The notes beneath the pieces are model-generated. The model saw nothing but the letters and a program-made list of their open reading frames with translations. It had not been told where the DNA came from and did no database searches. This document shows, in pieces, positions 46,984 to 54,751 of a DNA stretch of 54,751 bases. Origin of the DNA: Rhodobacteraceae bacterium (ex Bugula neritina AB1) (GTDB taxonomy: Bacteria > Pseudomonadota > Alphaproteobacteria > Rhodobacterales > Rhodobacteraceae); contig MDLF01000052.1 of assembly GCA_001730095.1 (NCBI GenBank), positions 1 to 54,751 of the forward strand, read 5' to 3'. The position numbers and the translations under genes were made by a program. Position 1 is the stretch's first letter, and each line of letters opens with the position of its first letter.

Positions 46984-48624
46984 ATGACGGAATTTATCCT
47001 GCGATTGCTGGTTGCCGCTACTCTGAGCGCAGGAAGCCTTTCTCCAGCGTTTGCGCAAATGCTGGCAGCAGCTGAGGGTGGTACTGAAACCGCGGCAGCG
47101 GCAGATCGTTTTCTCCCGCCGATGGCACCCGGAGTTGCTGGCGCGCCTGCTGGCAGCCTGACAGCCCAAGACTGCCCGGACACAGGCGGACTGGGGCAAA
47201 AAGTGGCGCCGGGGACGTATAAAGGGGCAGAGTTTTATTACTACTGTGCCGGGCTGAATCTGGGGCTGGACCTGACTGTAGGGCCGTCTGGTCCGACGCT
47301 GACGGAACTGGTGCAGTATCTCGGCTATTCCGGTGTCTCGGCACGTGACCTTGAAGAGGCCACTCCGGCAGAACTTATGCCGCAAACTACTGCGGAATAC
47401 GAGCTTCTGGCGCAAGCTGCTTCGGCTCCCGATACCTTTTCAAACGCCCTGAACCTTGAGGACTTCGGTGACCAAAACGTCTTGTCCGTCCGCTATTTCT
47501 CACAAAAGATCAGCAACTATCATCAGAAAAGCGCCAAAAATACTGTTCCCGGATGGCGCAAACTGGTCCGGCTGGCAGCGCGGCCAGGTTCGAAGGCGGC
47601 GCAGCACAGGATCACTGCGGGGTACATTCTTTACAATTACATTTCTCAGCCCCCTGGTCCTGATTTGTGCGACTTTTCGGTCGACGACATTTTCCCCTGG
47701 CGTGACGGGGCGCGTGACAGGGATGCGACCTGCGAGGGAAAAGAAAAGCGCTATGCTGAGGCTGTGCAGCTGATCCTGGAAGTAGACGCAGAAGATCATT
47801 TACAGTCAGATCGGCCTTCTCTTTATTTCCTGATTTTCGCGGGCGAGAAGCCCGATCTCTATCACGATCCTTTCGGGATCCAGCCCTACGGCCTGTCACC
47901 CGTTATCCGGGCCGGTTTTGATTTGGCTGGCACCTATCCGGGGGAACATGACCAGCTCTATTTTGTGCCGGACGCCTGTGCGCAGTGCCACGGGATGCCA
48001 AGAGGAGGCACCGTGCTGAACACAAACGAGGTTCTGGCCGGCGAAGCCGCAGGCAGGCTGAAACTAAATTTTCTGGATACCGATCACTGGTACGCGGCGC
48101 GGGCCTTGCCGGAATTCGATCAGCTGAACGGGCATGACGTTCCTGTACTAATTGACGCTGATCCTTCAGACACCAGCGGTAGCTACGAAGGCTTGTTCGA
48201 GGTGTACCGGCAATTCAACGCAAAGATTAGGCAGCAGGTTCTGGCGGCAGCGGGCAACAACCCGCAGTCCACGCCAGGGTTGCGAGCCCTTGCCAACTGG
48301 CAGGCGCGCCACGCAGACAGCAGCGCAACGCTAACCCTGGCGGAGCGTGTGCCGCCTTTAGGCGCCGGACAGTGGGATCTCAGCAAGGAAGAGGATGCAA
48401 ATCTGCTTGTCTTGCTGGATCACTACTGTTCGCGCTGCCATGCGGACATGTTTTTCAGCATTTACGAAAAGCCAACGGTGAAAGAGGCCGCCTATACTGC
48501 CTTGTTCCGGCTGACGGCCGACTTTGAGCCAGACGAACAATACAAGCGCATGCCGCAAGGTCGGGAGATGCCGGAAACAGATAAACAGGAACTCCTTCAA
48601 TATCTTGAAGCTCTGGCACAGTAA
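46984..48624 (+). CDS. Exported protein with two c-type haem motifs
   Basis: A 546-aa protein with a signal peptide (FILRLLVAATLSAGSLSPAFA) and two CxxCH motifs: CAQCH at residues 332-336 and CSRCH at 482-486. This marks a periplasmic di-haem c-type cytochrome. The first about 300 residues have no domain I recognise. It could be an electron carrier or a di-haem oxidising enzyme; the MauG-type glutamine/tyrosine signature was not identified. It follows a terminator, so it probably has its own promoter. Confidence 0.8.
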   Translation: MTEFILRLLVAATLSAGSLSPAFAQMLAAAEGGTETAAAADRFLPPMAPGVAGAPAGSLTAQDCPDTGGLGQKVAPGTYKGAEFYYYCAGLNLGLDLTVGPSGPTLTELVQYLGYSGVSARDLEEATPAELMPQTTAEYELLAQAASAPDTFSNALNLEDFGDQNVLSVRYFSQKISNYHQKSAKNTVPGWRKLVRLAARPGSKAAQHRITAGYILYNYISQPPGPDLCDFSVDDIFPWRDGARDRDATCEGKEKRYAEAVQLILEVDAEDHLQSDRPSLYFLIFAGEKPDLYHDPFGIQPYGLSPVIRAGFDLAGTYPGEHDQLYFVPDACAQCHGMPRGGTVLNTNEVLAGEAAGRLKLNFLDTDHWYAARALPEFDQLNGHDVPVLIDADPSDTSGSYEGLFEVYRQFNAKIRQQVLAAAGNNPQSTPGLRALANWQARHADSSATLTLAERVPPLGAGQWDLSKEEDANLLVLLDHYCSRCHADMFFSIYEKPTVKEAAYTALFRLTADFEPDEQYKRMPQGREMPETDKQELLQYLEALAQ

Positions 48625-48711
48625 CTGTGGGAGATCCGCGCTGCCGCACCTTAGGGAGCCGCCAGGTGCTAAAGCCACTTTCGCGATCCAAAACCAAAAG
48701 GGAGAAAACCG

Positions 48712-49203
48712 ATGTCCGATAAGGAACTTGAAGCCGCCGCGGCTAAGCGGCTGAAAATACTCTATCTCAGAACAACCGAAAAGATGGGGGTGCTGATAGA
48801 GAAATGGGCAGGTGACAGGACTACGCGGCCCAAGACAATGGATGAACTGGATGCGCAGCTCATTGCAAATGGCGTTATTGCCAGGCCAGAGTCAGGCCAG
48901 TTTCCTCATTGGCCCAATGGCCGCCCATCGGGGAACGTGGTTTTCCTTGATGAAGACCATGGCATGATGTCGGCTGTTCCAGCCCGCGAAGAAGACTTCG
49001 TAATCCGGATTCCGACCCCTGCGACCATCAAGGCAAGCAAAGCTTTGGCAAAAACCCTGAACGGATCATTTTATCCTCTGGCACAGGACTATGACAAAGC
49101 CTACCGTGGAGATCCGCCGCGGGAATCTTTCTCCTCCCAAAGGGACTGGGAAGAGATGTACCGGATCCGGCTGGGGGACTATTGCATCAACAAATGCATG
49201 TGA
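48712..49203 (+). CDS. Small protein whose only two cysteines are at its C-terminus
   Basis: A 163-aa protein of unknown family. The N-terminal half is helical and charged (KRLKILYLRTTEKMGVLIEK). The only cysteines are in the last nine residues, GDYCINKCM. A long leader-like body with a short Cys-containing end is a layout seen in some RiPP precursors, so it is a candidate substrate for the YcaO enzyme. It could equally be a small metal- or redox-active protein. GGGAG precedes the start. It converges on the SARP gene with a 3-bp gap. Confidence 0.7.
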   Translation: MSDKELEAAAAKRLKILYLRTTEKMGVLIEKWAGDRTTRPKTMDELDAQLIANGVIARPESGQFPHWPNGRPSGNVVFLDEDHGMMSAVPAREEDFVIRIPTPATIKASKALAKTLNGSFYPLAQDYDKAYRGDPPRESFSSQRDWEEMYRIRLGDYCINKCM

Positions 49204-49206
49204 GCC

Positions 49207-51180
49207 TTATGGAGTCGGCATCGCTTGGGTGAGGCCCGCAAGGGTCAGCCCGGTGCGCAGCCGCTCCAGCCCCTCCCGGTCCGCCAGCGGAAAACAATGC
49301 AGGAACCAGGCGGCGACATCTTCGGTGCTTGGATTCTGGCCCGACCCATGCCAATTCATGCGGGTCTCTTCCACAAAGCGTTTGCCGAGAAGACACGCCT
49401 CTTCCGAGCGGCCCAGATGCGCAAGGCATGCAACCTGCCAGCCGCTGGAATCCCGTGTGGCCCCTTGTGCCCGGACACCCCAAACACGGCTCATCTCATA
49501 GTCGCCTGCCAGAAAGTGAATGTTGGCCTGGTACTCGCAGTGCGACGGCGACGGGTGCTGGTCCAGTTGCAAGGCTTCGCCGGCCAGAGCCATCCCGTCG
49601 CTAAGGGCGCCGCTGAAAGCCAGGCCCAGCCCGGCAGAAACTATTGTCCATGGGTCGCTGGGATTTAGATCGTAGGATTGTGCAAAATACTGCTGTGCCT
49701 CGGCAAATCGCCCGTTCATTGTCATTGACCAGGCAGCAGCCAGATGCGTCTTGGTGTCCAATGGGTCCATGGCCAGCGCCCGGCGGGCAAGCGCCAGCGT
49801 TTCCTGTTCCGACGCTGCAGACCGCATACATCCGGGAAAAGCCAGATGCCGGGTGTTTTCCAGCATGACCAGACTCACATAGGCTGGAGTGTAATCGGGG
49901 GCATCCGCGACAATTTGTCGGAAGATTGTTTTCGCCTTGTCCCGGTCATCGGGCTGCCAGGTAAAGCTTAGTGACTGACCGTAAAGCCAGCGATCGAACA
50001 CGGCCCAATCGGTTTCGAATTGCTGGGTTAGCGCTGCGACCCGCTCTGCGGACAAATAAATGTTCAGTGCCAAGGCAACGCGCCTGACAATCCGCCTCAG
50101 CGCCTCACCAAAATCCCGTGGTACAGCGCCGTAGGTCTCGCTCCAAATGACACGGCCGCTGCGGGCATCCCGCAAAAACAGGATAAACCGGGTTTGGACG
50201 TCAAACCGCGTCAAATCGGCATCAATGACATAATCCGGCTTTGTTTCCGGAAGGCAGCCTTCGATGATAGACCATTCGCGAAACCGAGTGAGTGAGGCAA
50301 GAAGCTCGCTGCGAAACCCCTGCAATGTGTAGAGATCCTGCTGCGTCGGGGACAGGCTGTTGAAGGGCCCCAGTTCGATGACTGGCGCAATCTGAGGATC
50401 GGCCTGCGGCACCAGAGCGCGCCGTGGCGCTTCCGCGAGGGGAATATCGCCCCGCTTGATGTCTGCGATCAATGCAACTGTCTCGGGCATGGGTTCGGCA
50501 TCATGCTGCACATCCAGCGCATGCCAAAGCCGCTCATACTGCCGGATTGCCGCACCAGGATTCCCAGATCTGGCATGATGCATCATCACCCGGCGCTGTG
50601 CGGGCTCATGGCTGGGGTCCAGAAACGACAGTGCCTCGGCGATCCGGTCCGGGACATGATCGGGCACAGGGTGCTGCATCGCGTCGTCAAGTGCTGCATT
50701 AAGGCGTCCGCGCCAAGCTTGACGGGCGACCCGCAGCCAAGCGGTTAGCCCTGGATCCAGATCTTCAAATCCGTAAAACAGCCTCTCGGGCAAACCTTCC
50801 TCTGAAAGCAAGAGAGGATCGACCCGGCCACTCTTCAATGCGTCGAGTACTTTGCCTGCCCGGGACGTAACATGCCCCTGGTCCAGAGCAATTCTCTGAT
50901 GTTCGATTTTCAGGCAGCCCGCGCGCTCGTTGCCCAGATCCAGCCGCAACTGCCTCAGGCACTGGCGCAGCGCAGATCGCGCCTTTCCTTCAGTACTTTC
51001 ACTCCAAAGCAATCCGGCGATCCGTTCACGGGTATCGCTAAAGCCGGGCCGCATACCGAGATAAGCAAGCAGCGCTAAAGCTTTCCGACTGCGTATGGTC
51101 AGAGCTTCGAGTTCTGCGTCGCGCAGCGCAATCCCGTCAAATGGATCAACTACAAGTTTGGCCGGATTTTCCGACACCAT
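49207..51180 (-). CDS. SARP/BTAD-type transcriptional regulator with TolB-like and TPR regions
   Basis: A 657-aa regulator: N-terminal winged helix (LTIRSRKALALLAYLGMRPG, RERIAGLLWSESTEGKARSA, LRQCLRQLRLDLG), bacterial transcriptional activator domain (about 105-250), a TolB-like domain (about 275-390; DADLTRFDVQTRFILFLRDA, GRVIWSETYGAV) and TPR repeats to the C-terminus. SARP-type activators commonly switch on specialised-metabolite clusters. It lies 42 bp after the YcaO gene on the same strand, so it probably regulates this locus. Confidence 0.87.
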   Translation of the reverse strand: MVSENPAKLVVDPFDGIALRDAELEALTIRSRKALALLAYLGMRPGFSDTRERIAGLLWSESTEGKARSALRQCLRQLRLDLGNERAGCLKIEHQRIALDQGHVTSRAGKVLDALKSGRVDPLLLSEEGLPERLFYGFEDLDPGLTAWLRVARQAWRGRLNAALDDAMQHPVPDHVPDRIAEALSFLDPSHEPAQRRVMMHHARSGNPGAAIRQYERLWHALDVQHDAEPMPETVALIADIKRGDIPLAEAPRRALVPQADPQIAPVIELGPFNSLSPTQQDLYTLQGFRSELLASLTRFREWSIIEGCLPETKPDYVIDADLTRFDVQTRFILFLRDARSGRVIWSETYGAVPRDFGEALRRIVRRVALALNIYLSAERVAALTQQFETDWAVFDRWLYGQSLSFTWQPDDRDKAKTIFRQIVADAPDYTPAYVSLVMLENTRHLAFPGCMRSAASEQETLALARRALAMDPLDTKTHLAAAWSMTMNGRFAEAQQYFAQSYDLNPSDPWTIVSAGLGLAFSGALSDGMALAGEALQLDQHPSPSHCEYQANIHFLAGDYEMSRVWGVRAQGATRDSSGWQVACLAHLGRSEEACLLGKRFVEETRMNWHGSGQNPSTEDVAAWFLHCFPLADREGLERLRTGLTLAGLTQAMPTP

Positions 51181-51222
51181 TTTGCCCCCGTCGCACCAGC
51201 TAAGCGCCGAATTTCCGCCTTT

Positions 51223-52272
51223 TCAATAGATCGGCGGCAGCATTGATGGTGTTCTGTCCCCATTGTCCCCTTTTTTAGCTTTCCGATCAATGCTGTTGAC
51301 ATTATTAAGTCTGCCGGGGGTTCTCAGGGTCGAACAAAGAGCCTTGGTCACAGGAAGGTCTATCTCAGGGCGAGTAATATCGGCGCACTGTAACTGGTGT
51401 CCGGACATTTGCAGGGTCGCGGTCAAGTCAGCAAGGCCAGCAAAGGACCGTTCAGCCTTAGGTTCAAGGAAAGGTGCTGGCCACAGACAGGCATGATCGT
51501 TGTAAACTGGCATTGCTGCTGGCAGCCCGCGCCCAAGCCTGTTCGCAATCTCTCGGCTCAATTCCGCTTGCAACATTTCCATCCAAGCACCGGCTATCGC
51601 GCTCTGCATTGTGCAACCGGCGGCGAAGCCGCAAGCGGCCCGGCCATCGCTTTCATTACAGGAAAAGGCCCCTGCGACAGGAACCCCAAAGTCAGGTGTC
51701 AGATCTTTGAACCGGACAGAACCGGGCAGCGCTGATATTGGATCCAGGCCGCAGGCGCGATACAATTGGTCACCAGAGATATCGGGGGCTGCAGCTTGAC
51801 GCCCCCACCAATCCAGAACAGCATGGCGTTCAACCAGTTCCAGCACACCGTGCAGCAGCGCGCTTTTTCGATCGGGATGGGCACCCAGCCCGTTGGAGAG
51901 GGCCTGCTCCGATGCCGGAGCCCCTTGATCACGCAAAACCGCCGCGGCAGCAATCATGACATTTAAGCCATCAGGCTCCGTCCACCCTGGCACCGTGGCG
52001 TCCGCAGTTACAAGGGGATCAAACGGACGCTGAAGAAAGGAAAGATACTCTGCTGCTTCAGCGAGGCAAGAGAGGCGCGCGGTCTCCGAAGTGAACCCTT
52101 TTCCACTGGCGGAGACAGGAGGGCCTCCAGCCGGACATCGGATCAAAGCGCCGTGAAAAAAGACAGGCCGGCCGGCGTTTCTTTCAAATTGAAATTGATC
52201 AGTAAGTTGCGCCTCCACTGCCTTAGTCCAATTTTTTATAGTCACCTTGGTGTTGTTTTGTTGCCTTAACAT
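51223..52272 (-). CDS. Second YcaO-domain protein
   Basis: A 349-aa YcaO protein: VSASGKGFTSETARLSCLAE then AAEY (residues 53-75), SNGLGAHPDRKSALLHGVLE then LVERH (126-150), ACGFAAGCTMQSAIAGAWME and MLQAE further on, and CADITRPEIDLPVTKALC near the end. These match the conserved nucleotide-binding YcaO segments, though the motifs are less canonical than in the enzyme at 6546. No TfuA, E1/ThiF or dehydrogenase partner is in the locus. The start at 52272 (MLRQQNN) follows GGAAAGGA. The C-terminus ends TPSMLPPIY, proline-rich but not PxPxP. It heads the operon with the SARP gene. Confidence 0.82.
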   Translation of the reverse strand: MLRQQNNTKVTIKNWTKAVEAQLTDQFQFERNAGRPVFFHGALIRCPAGGPPVSASGKGFTSETARLSCLAEAAEYLSFLQRPFDPLVTADATVPGWTEPDGLNVMIAAAAVLRDQGAPASEQALSNGLGAHPDRKSALLHGVLELVERHAVLDWWGRQAAAPDISGDQLYRACGLDPISALPGSVRFKDLTPDFGVPVAGAFSCNESDGRAACGFAAGCTMQSAIAGAWMEMLQAELSREIANRLGRGLPAAMPVYNDHACLWPAPFLEPKAERSFAGLADLTATLQMSGHQLQCADITRPEIDLPVTKALCSTLRTPGRLNNVNSIDRKAKKGDNGDRTPSMLPPIY

Positions 52273-52357
52273 GAGTGATCCTTTCCCAGTTGAGTGGACC
52301 TCTGTTGTGATTGGGAATGCTGAGAATGGTGGTGCTCTGGATAGGTCAGCGGCTGAT

Positions 52358-52564
52358 CTAAGGTGTATCCAGGTTGGTTTCATGCCGCCAACTTGTGATC
52401 TTGGCCGTGCCAATATGCCTCCTTCGGTGCTCTGTTCTCAAGGTAGGAATGGGGCCGTTCGGTGTTGTACAACTGAACGTCAGAACATCTAAATTGCCAA
52501 CCGGCGTCGAGTTATTATTGCCTGCCAAACTGATGCCGATCGTCGATTCTAACAAGTACTCCAA
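52358..52564 (-). CDS. Possible 68-aa precursor-like frame upstream of the second YcaO gene
   Basis: An open frame with a TTG start at 52564, 4 nt after GGGAGGA. It begins EYLLESTIGISLAGNNNSTP, has one Cys (TFSCTTPNG), and ends HETNLDTP, 85 bp before the YcaO start on the same strand. A short frame upstream of YcaO is where a RiPP precursor would sit. However, the start is non-ATG, codon bias looks weak, and an overlapping plus-strand frame (52374-52715) is also open. Weak call. Confidence 0.25.
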   Translation of the reverse strand: MEYLLESTIGISLAGNNNSTPVGNLDVLTFSCTTPNGPIPTLRTEHRRRHIGTAKITSWRHETNLDTP

Positions 52565-52990
52565 AGTATCCTCCCTCGGTGTACTCGCACACCTTCTGGG
52601 TGTTGTGGTCACGAGATTCAGTCCTTTTGGATTTTTCGGCACTGATCTAATACGACGTCTGCACCTAATGCGGCTCGGTTTGGTTCCCATCTGGAGGGTA
52701 GGTTCCGGCCTTTGATTTCAAAGAACTGACAAACGCCGAACCTGCAGCCTTGTTAGTGTGGAGCTGCTACTATTGGACCCTGCTTTTGCCGATCCAGAAT
52801 AGCCGGCGTTCCTCAGGTGGAAGATGGGAGTGGTCATGCTGTCCTTTAATGGAAAAAATATTTCCGAAAAAATACTGACGACTTGAAGGGTGATAGCTAC
52901 AAAACTTCCGTGCCCGTCCGTTGAACCCGGCCTGTTGGGTTTGCGCTTAGGCTGTTACGCTGCTTGGGCAGCGTAACGCCAGGGGAGGAG
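52565..52990. other. AT-richer region without a convincing gene, between the YcaO locus and the IS3 element
   Basis: No gene with a ribosome binding site and plausible codon use. It holds a short AACCC/GGGTT hairpin (about 52924-52942) and a perfect 10-bp stem GTTACGCTGC / GCAGCGTAAC with loop TTGG (52954-52977), without a T-run. Base composition and codon use are unlike the flanking genes, suggesting remnants of transferred DNA. Confidence 0.5.
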
Positions 52991-53056
52991 AGAGGTGGTC
53001 GCGGAAATTCGGACCAGTGTTTAAGGTGGATCGCATGACGAGCGAGACGATCCAGA

Positions 53057-53365
53057 ATGAGCAAGAGAAAGAATTATTCGCCTGAATTTAAGGCCAAGGT
53101 AGCGCTTGAGGCGATCCGTGAAGAGATGACGCTGGCGGAACTGTCCAAGAAGTACAGCGTGCATCCCAATATGATCAGCGCCTGGAAGCGCGCTGCGATT
53201 GCCAACATGGCGCAAGCATTCGAGCGGAGCAAACCGGATGAGGCCCGGGCGTCTGAGGCCGAAATCGAGAAGCTGCATTCGAAGATCGGGCAGCTTGTCG
53301 TGGAGCGGGATTTTTTGGCCAGTGCCTCGCATCAGTTGCTCGGGACGCGAGGCAAAAAATGGTGA
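53057..53365 (+). CDS. IS3-family transposase OrfA
   Basis: A 102-aa helix-turn-helix protein: KRKNYSPEFKAKVALEAIRE and LAELSKKYSVHPNMISAWKR, then a leucine-zipper helix (EIEKLHSKIGQLVVERDFL). It binds the IS ends. A -1 shift at AAAAAA (53354-53359) would fuse it to OrfB to give the active transposase. Confidence 0.92.
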   Translation: MSKRKNYSPEFKAKVALEAIREEMTLAELSKKYSVHPNMISAWKRAAIANMAQAFERSKPDEARASEAEIEKLHSKIGQLVVERDFLASASHQLLGTRGKKW

Positions 53366-54189
53366 GCGCGGCACATGCTTTGAGCGTGCGGCGGCAGTGC
53401 AAGCTGCTGCGGCTGACGCGTTCCAACCTGTATTATCATCCTGTCGGCGAAAGCGCCGAGAACCTGAGGTTCATGGAGCTCATCGACAAGCAGTTCCTGG
53501 ACACGCCGTGGTACGGATCACGCCAGATGGCCCGGCACATGCAGCGGCAGGGCCACCGGTGCGGCCGCCATCGGGTCCGGCGTCTGATGCGCAAGATGAG
53601 GCTGGTGCCGATTTATCAGTCACCGAATACCAGCAAGAAGCATCCGCAACACAAGATCTGGCCATATCTTTTGAAAGGGCTACCCATCACCCGCCCCAAC
53701 CAGGTGTGGTGTGTTGATATCAGCTATATCCCCATGCGGCGTGGGTTCCTGTACCTCGTCGCCATCATGGATTGGTTCAGCCGCAAGGTGCTGGCCTGGC
53801 GGCTATCAAATGGCATGGAAAGCAGCTTCTGTATCGAAGCCCTGAAAGAGGCCCTGGCCAAATACGGAAAACCCGAGATCATGAACAGCGATCAGGGCAG
53901 CCAATTCACCGGCTTCGAGTGGACACAGGCCCTTACGGACGCTGCTGTGAAAATCTCGATGGATGGCAGAGGCCGCTGGATCGACAACCGGATGATCGAA
54001 CGTCTGTGGCGGTCCCTGAAGTATGAATGCGTCTACCTGAATGCCTTCGAAACCGGATCAGAGGCCCGGCACGGGATCGGCAAGTGGATCAGCTACTACA
54101 ATGCGGAACGCCCGCATTCGAGCCATGGCATCTTGACCCCGGACGAGGCCTATGAAAGCAAAACGCAACCCATGAAAATGGCAGCCTGA
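53359..54189 (+). CDS. IS3-family transposase OrfB (DDE integrase)
   Basis: A 276-aa rve-type integrase: catalytic D in NQVWCVDISYIPMR, second D in EIMNSDQGSQFTG, and E in DNRMIERLWRSLKYE, all present. The N-terminal HTH_21-like part (YGSRQMARHMQRQGHRCGRH) is intact. The frame is complete, so the IS may be mobile. Confidence 0.93.
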   Translation: MVSAAHALSVRRQCKLLRLTRSNLYYHPVGESAENLRFMELIDKQFLDTPWYGSRQMARHMQRQGHRCGRHRVRRLMRKMRLVPIYQSPNTSKKHPQHKIWPYLLKGLPITRPNQVWCVDISYIPMRRGFLYLVAIMDWFSRKVLAWRLSNGMESSFCIEALKEALAKYGKPEIMNSDQGSQFTGFEWTQALTDAAVKISMDGRGRWIDNRMIERLWRSLKYECVYLNAFETGSEARHGIGKWISYYNAERPHSSHGILTPDEAYESKTQPMKMAA

Positions 54190-54250
54190 TGTGAAACCCT
54201 GATCCACCTTAAACCGGCTGCAAACTGGTCAAGAATGCAGGACCACCTCT

Positions 54251-54574
54251 TATCTCGGTTTCGATCTGGTCATGGCCGAAAACCTGCCCAGCCCCAGCGT
54301 GTTGCTGGCGGATCGTGGCTATGATGGTGACAGCATCAGGGCGAAGCTGAATGCGCGCAACGTCCTGCCCGTTATCCCAATGCGAAAATCCCGTAAGAAG
54401 CGTATCGGTGTCGACCGCTCGCTTTACCGCCTGCGCAACCTGGTCGAGCGCTGCTTCAACAAACTAAAGAACGCCCGCCGCGTGGCAACTCGCTACGACA
54501 AAACCATGGAAAGCTTCCTGGGCTTCATCGACATTACCTCCATCCGGCTTTGGCTCAGACATTTGTCAACATGA
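54251..54574 (+). pseudogene. 3' remnant of an IS5-family transposase
   Basis: The frame is open from the exact edge of the IS3 element (YLGFDLVMAENLPSPSVLLA, then DRGYDGDSIRAKL, IPMRKSRKKR, YRLRNLVERCFNKLKNARRV, ATRYDKTMESFLGF) to a stop at 54574. It carries the C-terminal part with the conserved DRGYD and E-containing segments; the N-terminal half is missing, not seen on the other side of the IS3. Positions 54575-54751 hold nothing I can call. Confidence 0.85.
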
Positions 54575-54751
54575 CCTAGGGAGTACTGCCAACTTGAGAA
54601 GCGCGCCGAGATTTGGAATCTGTCCCGACTTGGTCAAGATACCTTCCCCAGGGCTTACTTCGATATCAGTCAAAAGAGATGGGCCGTCGATCAGATGTGA
54701 CCGTCCGGTCTGCCCGCACTGACGGTGGTCGTTAGTGATGGATAATGTCCA

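Larger units (their letters stand above)
52991..54250 (+). mobile_element. IS3-family insertion sequence, apparently intact
   Basis: AGAGGTGGTC (52991-53000) and GACCACCTCT (54241-54250) are perfect 10-bp inverted ends, and both ends also share a TTTAAGGTGGATC block inward. The element carries orfA and orfB with an A6 slippery run (53354-53359) at the overlap. The 3-bp flanks, GAG on the left and TAT on the right, do not match, so no target duplication is visible. Confidence 0.85.

Noticed and set aside
52374-52715. 113-codon plus-strand frame in the AT-richer region
   Set aside because: No ribosome binding site, no recognisable domain, and it overlaps a competing minus-strand frame; left as uncertain non-coding DNA.
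52954-52977. Perfect 10-bp hairpin considered as a sixth copy of the palindromic insert
   Set aside because: It lacks both the CCCTYTC and TGCCGGGCA boxes, has a 4-nt loop, and is not in a transposase gene.

Overview
The window looks like a chromosomal stretch of a marine alphaproteobacterium of the Rhodobacteraceae (Roseobacter group, resembling Leisingera, Phaeobacter or Ruegeria). This is inferred from the high-GC codon use, the tRNA-Trp/secE/nusG block, the TMAO-type sensing and transport genes, and the IS types. No species call is possible from sequence alone.

Layout. (a) 1-2.8 kb: 5' part of a tRNA, a GNAT acetyltransferase and an adenylate cyclase/TolB/TPR protein. (b) 2.8-7.8 kb, minus strand: a YcaO enzyme, a TfuA-like partner, a HEIGH metallopeptidase and a protein ending in seven perfect VSGAK repeats, a candidate peptide- or protein-modification system. 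(c) 7.9-17.9 kb: a TorT/TorS/TorR-type TMAO-sensing phosphorelay beside a ProXVW/TmoXVW-type ABC transporter. Two decamers close to the Escherichia coli tor box lie between torR and the transporter, and an AraC/GlxA regulator follows. (d) 18.2-22.1 kb: a stressosome operon (globin-STAS RsbR, RsbS, RsbT, RsbX-like phosphatase) feeding a histidine kinase with an RsbU-type N-terminus and a receiver protein. (e) 22.2-26.6 kb: DUF374 acyltransferase, tRNA-Trp, TPR/GT41 glycosyltransferase, secE, nusG. (f) 26.8-29.1 kb: IS91-type unit with a broken tyrosine recombinase. (g) 29.2-40.7 kb: amide-type uptake and catabolism operon (flotillin, solute-binding protein, two permeases, ATPase, ATPase-amidase fusion, acyl-CoA synthetase) with an AmiC-like sensor and a MarR regulator. 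(h) 40.8-43.2 kb: two adjoining dead IS elements. (i) 43.2-52.3 kb: a second YcaO locus with an S1 protease, an outer-membrane barrel-like protein, a di-haem cytochrome, a small protein ending in two cysteines, and a SARP/TolB/TPR regulator. (j) 53.0-54.6 kb: an IS3 element abutting an IS5 remnant.

The most novel observation is a family of five 38-41 bp palindromic inserts, each lying inside a transposase or recombinase gene of one of three unrelated element types. Each has a CCCTYTC box, a stem whose arms co-vary between copies, a 3-nt loop, and a TGCCGGGCA-type box. Cutting out four of them restores the conserved transposase or recombinase motif. The second main lead is the YcaO/TfuA/peptidase/VSGAK-repeat operon, in which the seven repeats differ only at synonymous positions.
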